Made by a program: the position numbers and the translations under genes. From positions 353,871-417,870 of the forward strand of contig NZ_JAFMYV010000004.1 in the NCBI RefSeq assembly GCF_017353185.1: a stretch of DNA of 64,000 nt. The letters are read 5' to 3'. Below, piece after piece: positions 49,122 through 57,634 of this stretch (position 1 is the first letter of the stretch; each line of letters opens with the position of its first letter). The DNA comes from Fibrella rubiginis (GTDB taxonomy: Bacteria > Bacteroidota > Bacteroidia > Cytophagales > Spirosomataceae). The notes beneath the pieces were generated by a model, which worked only from the letters and a program-made list of their open reading frames with translations, was not told the DNA's origin and made no database searches.

Positions 49122-49943
49122 ATGCAGGCTTATCACGACTTACTGCGGCATATTCTGGCCAACGGCACCCGCAAAACCGACCGTACCGGCACCGGCACCC
49201 TCAGCGTATTTGGTTACCAGATGCGGTTCAACCTTCAGGAAGGCTTTCCGTTGCTGACCACCAAAAAAGTACATACCAAGTCCATCATCCACGAATTGCT
49301 GTGGTTTATCCGGGGCGAAACAAACATTAAGTACCTGACCGACAACGGGGTGACGATCTGGAACGAATGGGCCGACGAAAACGGTAACCTTGGCGACGTC
49401 TACGGCAAGCAGTGGCGAAGCTGGGCCGCGCCCGATGGCCGTGTGATCGACCAACTGAGCGACGTGCTCCGCCAACTGAAACAATCGCCCGACTCGCGGC
49501 GGATGATCGTCTCGGCCTGGAACCCCGCCGACGTGCCCAGTATGGCCCTGCCCCCCTGCCACCTGCTGTTTCAATTCTACGTGGCTCCCCCCGACGAAGC
49601 AAAAGGACAGACGAAACCACAACTCTCGTGTCAGCTCTATCAGCGGTCGGCCGATGTGTTTTTAGGCGTACCGTTCAACATTGCGTCGTATGCCCTGCTC
49701 ACGATGATGATCGCGCAGGAATGCGGTTACGAAGCCCATGAATTTATCTGGACAGGTGGCGATACGCACTTGTACGTCAACCACTTAGAGCAGGTCGACA
49801 CGCAGTTGTCGCGCTCATTTCGCCCCCTGCCCATTATGCGGCTGAACCCAGACATCAAGTCAATTTTTGATTTCACCTACGCCGATTTCACCCTCGAAAA
49901 CTACGACCCCTGGCCTGCTATCAAAGCGCCGGTGGCGGTATAA
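49122..49943 (+). CDS. thyA: Thymidylate synthase
   Basis: 273 residues from the ATG at 49122. A GTG at 48963 is in frame, but would translate the inverted repeat, so it is rejected. The nucleophile is the Cys in [14 protein letters not shown] at about residue 146, as in E. coli ThyA. Other signatures are [16 protein letters not shown] near the N-terminus, [20 protein letters not shown] near 175-195 and [14 protein letters not shown] short insert ([13 protein letters not shown]) precedes the SCQLYQRS strand. It methylates dUMP to dTMP with methylene-tetrahydrofolate. No folA follows; a leucyl aminopeptidase gene does. Confidence 0.96.
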   Translation: MQAYHDLLRHILANGTRKTDRTGTGTLSVFGYQMRFNLQEGFPLLTTKKVHTKSIIHELLWFIRGETNIKYLTDNGVTIWNEWADENGNLGDVYGKQWRSWAAPDGRVIDQLSDVLRQLKQSPDSRRMIVSAWNPADVPSMALPPCHLLFQFYVAPPDEAKGQTKPQLSCQLYQRSADVFLGVPFNIASYALLTMMIAQECGYEAHEFIWTGGDTHLYVNHLEQVDTQLSRSFRPLPIMRLNPDIKSIFDFTYADFTLENYDPWPAIKAPVAV

Positions 49944-49945
49944 AT

Positions 49946-50047
49946 GGGGAGGAAAGGAGGCCGGAGGAAAGGGAGAACGGAGGTTTACGCAGGAGTACGC
50001 TTGCGATAGCCTTCATTCTTCCTTTCCTCCGTCCTCCTTTCCTCCCC
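49946..50047. repeat. Purine/pyrimidine-rich inverted repeat, 27-nt arms
   Basis: Left arm 49946-49972 (GGGGAGGAAAGGAGGCCGGA...) pairs with 50021-50047 at 26 of 27 positions around a 48-nt loop. The left arm is all but pure purine. It begins three bases after the thyA stop and ends seven bases before the ATG of the aminopeptidase gene. Confidence 0.85.
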
Positions 50048-50053
50048 CTTCCT

Positions 50054-51502
50054 ATGCAACTTCATTTTCACACCAGCGCTGCACCCGCCGACACCACAGT
50101 CTGGCCGGTTCAGAAAGGGCAATCAGTACCCGAATTTGCCGCTTCGGCGCAGGCCGATTTTAACGGTGATGTAAACGAAACCCTGCTGCTTTACGGCGAT
50201 GGGCGTAAGCGGTTGCTGCTGGGCCTGGGCGAAAAAACGGGCCTTAATGGGCTGCTGAAGGCCTTCCGCAAAGCTTTTTATACCAACAAAGCGAAACTCG
50301 GCAGCCGTGTGTCGCTTGATCTGACCGGCCTGGATGCCCGGCAGGTCGAAGCTGTTTTGCTGGGTATTCAGGCCGGGGGCTACAACCTGAAACTGTACCA
50401 GACCACCCAGCCCGAAATAGCCCTTTTTTACACCGACGCGGGCGAACTGCATGTTCAGGTGGCCGAAGCTGATTTGACGGCTGCGCAGGAAGCGGGTCGC
50501 CGGGCAGGCATCATCTGGGAGGCCCAACGCGCTATGCTCGATCTGATGAACGCGCCGTCGAACTACAAAACCCCGCAAACCCTGGCCGACTGGGCGGTGG
50601 CGTCGGGGCGGGACCATACTTACAGCGTCACTATTCTGGACCACGACGAGCTGGCCCGGCAGGGTTATAATGCGCTGCTGAGCGTAGGGCAGGGCAGTGA
50701 AAACCCGCCCCTGCTCATTGTTTGTGACTATACGCCCGAAAACAACGCCCTGACCACGGGGCAACCAGTGCGTACCATTGGCCTGGTGGGCAAAGGCGTC
50801 ACCTTCGATACGGGCGGCGTGTCGATTAAGCCATCGGCGAACATGCACCTGATGAAAAGCGACATGGGTGGGGCGGCGGCGGTGCTGGGCACGGTAGAAG
50901 TGGCCGCCCGGCTGAAACTGCCCGTGCGCGTAGTGGGCGTGGTGCCCGCCACCGAAAACGTAGTCGACGGGATGGCCACCAAGCCCGGCGACGTCATTAC
51001 ATCGTACCTGGGCAAGACCATCGAAATCATCGACACCGACGCCGAAGGCCGCGTGATTCTGGCCGACGGCCTGGGCCATATGGTACGCCACATCCAGCCC
51101 GACGTGCTCATTGACCTGGCTACCCTCACCGGCAACGTCATAGCGGCGCTGGGCTACCAGGCCGGGGGGCTGTTTACGGCTAATGACGACCTGGCGGCGC
51201 AACTGCTGGCGGCGGGTACCCAAACCGGCGAACGTCTCTGGCAACTACCCCTCTGGGACGACTACAAAGACGACATCAGTTCGGACGTGGCCGACGTGAA
51301 AAACTACAGCGGCAAACCCATCAACGGGGCCATCGCCGCCGCCAAATTCCTCGAAGCCTTCACCGACAATCACCCCGCCTGGGCCCACCTCGACATTGCG
51401 GGCATGGCCTTCGCCGATACCGAGTTTGGCCAGCAAAAGAACGCTACCGCGTTTGGTATCAGGCTGTTGCTGGATTACCTAGAACGGATAGCCGTTCAAT
51501 AA
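50054..51502 (+). CDS. pepA: Leucyl aminopeptidase, M17 family
   Basis: 482 residues from the ATG at 50054. The N-terminal domain is about 1-150; the C-terminal catalytic domain begins near 165. Metal- and substrate-binding blocks are VGKGVTFDTGGVSIKP near 243-258 (Lys and Asp ligands), MKSDMGGAAAVLG near 268-280 and DTDAEGRVILADGL near 323-336 (the usual NTDAEGR has D in place of N). DVAD and GMAF blocks near the C-terminus complete the family pattern. It removes N-terminal residues from peptides in the cytoplasm using two metal ions. A strong terminator follows. Confidence 0.93.
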   Translation: MQLHFHTSAAPADTTVWPVQKGQSVPEFAASAQADFNGDVNETLLLYGDGRKRLLLGLGEKTGLNGLLKAFRKAFYTNKAKLGSRVSLDLTGLDARQVEAVLLGIQAGGYNLKLYQTTQPEIALFYTDAGELHVQVAEADLTAAQEAGRRAGIIWEAQRAMLDLMNAPSNYKTPQTLADWAVASGRDHTYSVTILDHDELARQGYNALLSVGQGSENPPLLIVCDYTPENNALTTGQPVRTIGLVGKGVTFDTGGVSIKPSANMHLMKSDMGGAAAVLGTVEVAARLKLPVRVVGVVPATENVVDGMATKPGDVITSYLGKTIEIIDTDAEGRVILADGLGHMVRHIQPDVLIDLATLTGNVIAALGYQAGGLFTANDDLAAQLLAAGTQTGERLWQLPLWDDYKDDISSDVADVKNYSGKPINGAIAAAKFLEAFTDNHPAWAHLDIAGMAFADTEFGQQKNATAFGIRLLLDYLERIAVQ

Positions 51503-51530
51503 ACATAATATTAATAGGATGCAAGGGCAG

Positions 51531-51567
51531 AAAAAGCCGCGCCAGCATTTGCTGAACGCGGCTTTTT
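51531..51567. terminator. Intrinsic terminator after pepA
   Basis: Stem AAAAAGCCGCG with CGCGGCTTTTT, plus inner CAGC/GCTG pairs around loop ATTT. A and T runs are on both sides. Confidence 0.9.
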
Positions 51568-51766
51568 GGCTTTGTGAGGCAACAGGAGAACATTACCCTT
51601 TTTGGCAACAGGAGCAGGTTCACTTAATCGCACTTATAACGTATTCTTTTTCAACCAGTAATAATGGTAGGAACATCCGTAATTCATATACCAATCACCT
51701 CTATCATAAACGGGATATTTGTAACTAGTGCATTCTCTTAAGAAAAACGAACTAAACACTATCGCT

Positions 51767-52222
51767 GTGGCAACATTCAACTTAAAAATCAACGGAAAAA
51801 TCAGCCGCGTGGATGTCGACCCAGCAACGCCGATGCTTTGGGTGTTGCGCGACCATCTGAATTTAGCCGGTACTAAATACGGCTGTGGTATTGCCCAGTG
51901 CGGCGCCTGCACGGTCCATCTGGGCGGAACGGCGGTTCGCTCCTGCCAGTTGCCGGTTTCGGCGGTGGGGAAAGAGGCCATCACCACCATCGAAGGCTTG
52001 TCGGCCAAAGGAGACCACCCCGTTCAAAAAGCATGGCTGGAGCACGACGTGGCTCAGTGCGGCTACTGCCAGGCGGGACAGATCATGAGCGCGGCTTCGC
52101 TCCTGAAAAGCAACCCCAAACCATCCGACGAGGACATCGACAATGCGATGAGTGGCAACATCTGCCGCTGCGGTACCTACACCCGGATTAAGGCAGCCAT
52201 CAAAACAGCATCTAAACGATAA
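51767..52222 (+). CDS. iorA: Isoquinoline 1-oxidoreductase-type [2Fe-2S] subunit
   Basis: 151 residues from a GTG at 51767, chosen because it gives the usual start [10 protein letters not shown]; another GTG at 51728 is possible. Two [2Fe-2S] clusters: C40, C45, C48 and C60 (plant-ferredoxin type, [12 protein letters not shown]), and C98, C101, C133, C135 (CGYCQAGQ and CRCGTY). These are the small-subunit motifs of xanthine-oxidase family enzymes. It passes electrons from the molybdenum cofactor of the partner encoded downstream to an outside acceptor. No FAD subunit is present, in line with the two-subunit Ior type. Confidence 0.93.
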   Translation: MATFNLKINGKISRVDVDPATPMLWVLRDHLNLAGTKYGCGIAQCGACTVHLGGTAVRSCQLPVSAVGKEAITTIEGLSAKGDHPVQKAWLEHDVAQCGYCQAGQIMSAASLLKSNPKPSDEDIDNAMSGNICRCGTYTRIKAAIKTASKR

Positions 52223-52225
52223 CCG

Positions 52226-52288
52226 GATAGACCGCGAATTTTTATGATCATTCTTCATTATAACGATCATAAAAATCCGCGGTCCATC
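52226..52288. repeat. Inverted repeat between the two Mo-hydroxylase genes
   Basis: Arms 52226-52249 and 52265-52288 pair at 22 of 24 positions (both differences are transitions) around a 15-nt loop. The text GACCGCGAATTTTTATGATC resembles dispersed intergenic sequences. It lies between two genes that must be coexpressed, so it may tune the ratio of the two subunits. Confidence 0.85.
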
Positions 52289-52298
52289 CATCATCCCT

Positions 52299-54566
52299 AT
52301 GGAAACCGCAAACACCAATTATAACCGGCGTTCCTTTCTAAAGGTATCTGCCCTGGCGGGCGGGGGTATGCTGATTGGCTTCAACCTGTTCAGTAGTGCC
52401 AAAGCCGCCAACCTGGTACCCACTGCCACCCCACCGGGCGAGGCAGCAGGGCTGACCAGCTTTATCAAGATCAGCCCGGAGGGCAAGATCACCATTCTGG
52501 CCCCCAACCCGGAATTTGGCCAGAACGTGAAAACAGCCATGCCCATGATCGTGGCTGAAGAACTGGACGTTGACTGGCAGCAGGTTATTGTTGAGCAGGC
52601 TCCGTTCAACACCAAGCTCTATGGTCGGCAGTTCACGGGCGGCAGTCAGGGCATACGGCAGGGCTGGAAAAGTCTTCGCACGGCGGGGGCCTCGGCCCGG
52701 CAGATGCTCATAGAAGCCGCCGCCCAGGCCTGGCAGGTACCCGCCGCAGAAATTACCACCGAGGCGGGTGTCCTGCACCACAAAGCAAGCGGTAAATCGG
52801 CGGGGTACGGGGCAATGGCTTCGGCAGCCGCTGCCCTGCCGGTACCCAAGGATGTCAAGCTCAAAGCGGTCAATACTTTTAAAATCCTCAGCACCTCCCA
52901 CAAAAACGTGGAGGGAACGAACATCGTGACGGGGAAACCATTGTTCGGCCTGGACTACCGCCAGCCGGGCATGCTCATCGCCATGATGGTTCACCCACCG
53001 GCGTTTGGCCAAAAGCTCAAATCATTCGACGCGACGCCAATCCGGAAAATGCCCGGTATTCAGGATGTGTTTTCCATCCAGGTGTACCCCGATGAGTACG
53101 AACGGCAAATCTTTGATGACCGGACGTTCAACGAACTGGTGGTCATCGTGGGCCGGTCGACCTGGGAGGTGATGCAGGCCAAAAAGAAACTGCGGGTGAA
53201 CTGGGAATCCATGGCCGACCGGGTTGAAAAGGAAAATGCCTTTGGTCAGAAACGGGAGGTAACCATTCCGGGGGGCCTGGAAAGCACAGACGCCCATTAT
53301 GCAAAGATGAAAGAACGGGATGCCCAACCGGCGAAGCAGCTTCGCCGGGATGGTGACCCCGAAGGAGCGTTCAAGTCGGCGGCCAAGGTCATCGAGCGTA
53401 CCTACACCGCTCCTTTCCTGGCGCACAACAACATGGAGCCGCTCAACTGCTTTGCCCACGTAACGCCGGAAAAAGCGTTTCTGGCCGCGGGGACGCAGGC
53501 GCCCGACTTCATTGAACGGACCATTGCTGCCCGCCTGGGCATGCCGATTGACAAGATCGACATTCAACTGACCCGCATGGGCGGTGGTTTCGGTCGCAAA
53601 GCGTATTGCCACTACATGGTCGAGGCGGCCCTGATTTCCCAAAAGATGAAGGCGCCCGTCAAACTGATCTACACGCGGGAAGACGACATGACTTACGGTA
53701 TATACCGGCCCATGTACAGCCTGACCTTCCGGGCCGCTTTTGATGCGGCCAACAACCTCACCGGCTTTCACGTGCGGGGTGGTGGCATACCGGAAAGCCC
53801 GCTGGGGCGCTCGGAAGGCAACTTCCCGGCGGGTGCGATTGACAATTACCTGGCCGACGAATGGGCGTTGCCGTCCAATATCACCATCGGGGCGTTTCGG
53901 GCACCGCGGTCAAACTTCATTGCCGGAGCGCAGCAGGCGTTTTTAGATGAAGTGGCCGAGGCGATGGGTAAAGACCCTATTGATTTCCGGCTTGAGTTGT
54001 TGGAGCGGGCGAAAAAGAACCCCGTCGGCAAAAACAATACCTATGAGGTAGACCGGTACGCGGGTGTGCTGAAACTGGTGCGCGATAAGTCGGGCTGGGG
54101 GCAAGGCAACCAACCTGGTGTTCACCGGGGGGTGGCGGTCTATTTCTGCCATAACTCCTATGCCGCCCACGTGGTAGATCTGTCGATGAAGGACGGGCAG
54201 CCGGTGGTTGAACGGGTGACGAGCGCGGTTGACTGTGGCGTCGTGATCAACCCGATAGCCGCCAGCAACATGATTGAAGGGGCGGTAGTCGACGGGATTG
54301 GCAACGCGCTTTTCGGCAACCTGACCGTGAAGGACGGCAAGCCCGACCAAAGCAACTTCGACAAATACCGGATGATTCGCCACAACGAAGCCCCGAAGAA
54401 AATAGACGTGCATTTCGTCCAGAACGAAATCGATCCGACGGGCCTGGGCGAACCGCCGTTTCCGCCGGTCATTGCCGCGCTGGCCAACGCCCTCTACAAG
54501 GCCACGGGAAAACGTTTGTACACGCAACCCTTTGGTCCACAGCTTGGTAAATCGATTCAGGGCTAA
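52299..54566 (+). CDS. iorB: Isoquinoline 1-oxidoreductase-type molybdopterin-binding subunit
   Basis: 755 residues. The N-terminus has a twin-arginine signal, NRRSFLKVSALAGGGMLIGF with R10-R11, so the folded cofactor-loaded enzyme should be exported through Tat. The Mo-cofactor-binding domains show GGSQGIRQGWKSLRTAGASA, TYTAPFLAHNNMEPLNCFAH, GGGFGRKAYCHYMVEAALIS near 427-446 and GAFRAPRSNFIAGAQQAFLD. A late GLGEPPFPPVIAALANALY carries the Gly-Glu motif with the active-site Glu. It hydroxylates an N-heterocycle or aldehyde next to the ring nitrogen; the substrate is unknown. With the small subunit it makes the complete two-subunit enzyme. Confidence 0.92.
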   Translation: METANTNYNRRSFLKVSALAGGGMLIGFNLFSSAKAANLVPTATPPGEAAGLTSFIKISPEGKITILAPNPEFGQNVKTAMPMIVAEELDVDWQQVIVEQAPFNTKLYGRQFTGGSQGIRQGWKSLRTAGASARQMLIEAAAQAWQVPAAEITTEAGVLHHKASGKSAGYGAMASAAAALPVPKDVKLKAVNTFKILSTSHKNVEGTNIVTGKPLFGLDYRQPGMLIAMMVHPPAFGQKLKSFDATPIRKMPGIQDVFSIQVYPDEYERQIFDDRTFNELVVIVGRSTWEVMQAKKKLRVNWESMADRVEKENAFGQKREVTIPGGLESTDAHYAKMKERDAQPAKQLRRDGDPEGAFKSAAKVIERTYTAPFLAHNNMEPLNCFAHVTPEKAFLAAGTQAPDFIERTIAARLGMPIDKIDIQLTRMGGGFGRKAYCHYMVEAALISQKMKAPVKLIYTREDDMTYGIYRPMYSLTFRAAFDAANNLTGFHVRGGGIPESPLGRSEGNFPAGAIDNYLADEWALPSNITIGAFRAPRSNFIAGAQQAFLDEVAEAMGKDPIDFRLELLERAKKNPVGKNNTYEVDRYAGVLKLVRDKSGWGQGNQPGVHRGVAVYFCHNSYAAHVVDLSMKDGQPVVERVTSAVDCGVVINPIAASNMIEGAVVDGIGNALFGNLTVKDGKPDQSNFDKYRMIRHNEAPKKIDVHFVQNEIDPTGLGEPPFPPVIAALANALYKATGKRLYTQPFGPQLGKSIQG

Positions 54567-54573
54567 CAGTATC

Positions 54574-54945
54574 ATGCAAAAAGCGCGCATTTTCCTGTTC
54601 ATGCTGTTGCTGGGTATGGCCGTCGGCGGCCATACCCAAGCCAATCAGCGCAACAAGGTTTTCGTCGGTAAATGGGAAATCTCGATTGCCGACTCACCCG
54701 AAATAAAATTTATTACGAATCTGGTTCGCAAAAAGGGGCGGCTGACCGGCGAGCTGACCGACACCCGAAACCCTGCCGCCCCGAAGCTACCCATCACCAG
54801 GGTGGAAGAAAAGGGCAATAGTATGTCGATTTTCTACACCTCCGCCGAAAAAAAGGAATTGACCATCGACCTGACAAAGGTGGATGCCGATAACCTCAAA
54901 GGCACGATGTACACCTTCGACGCATCGGCAAAACGGATTAAGTGA
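54574..54945 (+). CDS. Small secreted protein of unknown function linked to the Mo hydroxylase
   Basis: 123 residues from the ATG at 54574, 7 bp after the large-subunit stop. A signal peptide (MQKARIFLFMLLLGMAVGGH) leads a small domain with VFVGKWEISIADSPEIKFIT, KKGRLTGELTDTRNPAAPKL and KGNSMSIFYTSAEKKELTID. The W-E-I/G-x-L-T-G pattern and length recall small beta-barrel secreted proteins that are common downstream of hydrolase or esterase genes in Bacteroidota. It is probably cotranscribed with the hydroxylase. Function unknown. Confidence 0.7.
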   Translation: MQKARIFLFMLLLGMAVGGHTQANQRNKVFVGKWEISIADSPEIKFITNLVRKKGRLTGELTDTRNPAAPKLPITRVEEKGNSMSIFYTSAEKKELTIDLTKVDADNLKGTMYTFDASAKRIK

Positions 54946-54961
54946 TGACGTAGTCAAATCA

Positions 54962-55204
54962 GCACACCATGAAATTGGCGTCGCCCCCACCAACGTAACC
55001 ATCTTCGGAGAGTCGGCGGGAGGCGTTTCGGTTCTTTCGCTCCTGTCTATGCCGGTGGCAAAAGGCCTTTTGCCGGTTTACGATCCTAAAAACAATGAAG
55101 TCTTCGAGATTCGGCGGGATGGCTCGGCAGGCAGTGGGCCCGATGGGCGAAAAGCTAGGCTGGACGTGATGGAGAAAGCGGCCATGAAGGCGAAGACAGA
55201 GTAG
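54962..55204 (+). pseudogene. Relic of a carboxylesterase/para-nitrobenzyl esterase gene
   Basis: The stretch encodes the nucleophile elbow of a type B carboxylesterase, NVTIFGESAGGVSVLSLLSM with GESAGG, preceded by HHEIGVAP. It then jumps directly to a short ending of C-terminal type (LLPVYDPKNNEVFEIRRDGS, then AGSGPDGRKARLDVMEKAAM). About 60 residues before the elbow and 250 between elbow and end are missing against the family. No start codon lies near. An internal deletion most simply explains it. Confidence 0.7.
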
Positions 55205-55313
55205 AGTAGAGGGGGGAGTCTCTGAGGATACGGAATATCGGTAGTAATCCCCGTAATCCGTCTACTGGTTAGCCAGGAGAATAGGTAGACCTTTGCCCTG
55301 TAGAAGTACATGA

Positions 55314-56168
<855 letters not shown>

Positions 56169-56180
56169 ACCACAATAGCA

Positions 56181-56303
56181 ACGAAAATTCTGGTGAACGC
56201 ATCTTTCTTCGCGCTATGCCTCCTGACACCAGGCCTGCATGGAAATGTTGCACAGGCACAAAACGCACACGGGGCAGGTACCCTGGCTACAGCCGGTGAC
56301 TGA
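56181..56303 (+). pseudogene. Decayed 5' end of a gene for an exported protein
   Basis: The plus strand reads TKILVNASFFALCLLTPGLH, then GNVAQAQNAHGAGTLATAGD and a stop. This looks like a signal peptide with an A-Q-A-Q cleavage site, without an ATG and cut short. Further short open bits after it (for example NEAILPEGQFV before a stop) suggest gene remnants up to 56411. No family can be named. Confidence 0.4.
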
Positions 56304-56411
56304 GGCTGAGCATGCCAACGCAAAGAAACAGGCGTCGCCTGACCAATAGGATCGTTTTGCCTGCGGGGCGCTCTGGTAGAATGAAGCGATTTTGCCGGAG
56401 GGCCAGTTTGT

Positions 56412-57380
56412 CTAAAAATAAAGGACCCGGTATTTCACCGCACCGTAGAGCCGCCAGTAGACCGAAAGAAACGGCGAGGCAACGGAGGTAGCTCCGGCGT
56501 GTTTGGCATTGGTGAGCAAATCGACCTGGTCAGACCACTCTTCCGACAGAGACAATCCCGTGCAGAATAACCATACCGCCAGCCCCAGCAACGCTACGGG
56601 CCAGTAACCTACCGCTGCCGACAGCAGGGCGACCACCAGCCCCGTCACGGTCAGATACTGCCGCGCCACCTGTGCTTCGGACCGGTGAACACGCTGCCGG
56701 ACCAGTTCGGGATGGCGTTTGTAGAGCAGGGCATCGTAGCGGTTTTTGCGCTCGTTGTTCAGGCTGGCATACCACGACATAGGGCGCATGGGCTGCACCA
56801 CCACGGCTTCGGGGCAACGCAGAATGGGAATGCCGATTTCGAGAAATTTAAATTGCAGATCGAGGTCTTCGCGCCAGGCCAGATCGAAGGTTTCTTCAAA
56901 GCCGCCCGCCCGCTGCAGGGCCATTTTCTGGCAAAAGCAGTTGGCCGTGGATAGCTCCGTTATATCAGGTACAGTTTGTGGCCGGGGTTGACCGGGCTGC
57001 CGGGGGGCTACTACCCGCACCGAGCCGGTAACCACCTGCGCCCCCCGCCGGAACATGCCCTGCGCGGCGGCCAGCCACGTAGGCTGGGGCAGGCAATCAG
57101 CGTCGGTGAAGGCAATAAACTGGCCCCGTGCGGCGCGCCAGCCCCGGTTTCGGGCGGCAGACAACCCCTGCCGGCTGGCCTGGGCGAGGTACCGGATTTC
57201 CATGCGGCTTTCGCGCGAAAAGGCTGCGACGGCTGCTGCAGTTTCGGGTTGATTGCGGTCATCGACCACCACGATCTCAAATTGATCGGGCGAGAGCGTC
57301 TGGGCATGCAGGGCATGCAGGCACTGGGTTAACTGGTCGGACTGGGTAGTTGGCAGCACGACCGTAAAATAAGGATCCAT
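56412..57380 (-). CDS. Family 2 glycosyltransferase with C-terminal membrane segments
   Basis: 322 residues. The GT-A domain shows VVLPTTQSDQLTQCLHALHA at the N-terminus, IVVVDDRNQPE with the first acidic pair, GLSAARNRGWRAARGQFIAF and the D-x-D in TDADCLPQP near 93-101. The acceptor-base motif is in WREDLDLQFKFLE. Near the C-terminus, about 240-275, two hydrophobic helices (VTGLVVALLSAAVGYWPVAL, LLGLAVWLFCTG) anchor it to the membrane. It likely adds sugars to a lipid- or polymer-linked acceptor. Neighbours do not reveal the product. Confidence 0.88.
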   Translation of the reverse strand: MDPYFTVVLPTTQSDQLTQCLHALHAQTLSPDQFEIVVVDDRNQPETAAAVAAFSRESRMEIRYLAQASRQGLSAARNRGWRAARGQFIAFTDADCLPQPTWLAAAQGMFRRGAQVVTGSVRVVAPRQPGQPRPQTVPDITELSTANCFCQKMALQRAGGFEETFDLAWREDLDLQFKFLEIGIPILRCPEAVVVQPMRPMSWYASLNNERKNRYDALLYKRHPELVRQRVHRSEAQVARQYLTVTGLVVALLSAAVGYWPVALLGLAVWLFCTGLSLSEEWSDQVDLLTNAKHAGATSVASPFLSVYWRLYGAVKYRVLYF

Positions 57381-57634
57381 AGCGTTGTAGTGAGGGCTGA
57401 ACGGGTGATGCAGTCAGCCTACAGAATATAAACACCATAGTGTAGTCAAAGACCGGGCCATCATCCCAACGCATAGAACGAACAGGCCATTAAAATAGCT
57501 AATTCGCCGCCGCTAATTGAGCGAATGGGAAGGAGTAGGGGACATCCGACATGCCCAATCCGGAATCCTCAACCCCTTCTCGTATATTCAGCGCGCAAAC
57601 TGCTTTACTACTCGACGACACCCCCTGTTAGCTT
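57381..57634. other. Gap between divergent glycosyltransferase and ATP-grasp genes
   Basis: No gene is evident over about 250 bp. On the minus strand, TTTG (57444-57441) followed at 18 bases by TATTCTGT is a weak promoter-like pair facing the glycosyltransferase. Nothing else recognisable. Confidence 0.3.

Noticed and set aside
50123..51244. 373-codon open frame on the minus strand opposite pepA
   Set aside because: Shadow of pepA, whose plus-strand motifs are complete.
395..52288. Inverted repeats considered as insertion sequences or MITEs with target duplications
   Set aside because: No transposase gene is near any of them, most arms are unrelated, and I see no direct target duplications at their edges. 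A MITE origin for a few families (GTCATCCC, CTTCGACAGG, CCCCTCTCC) remains possible.
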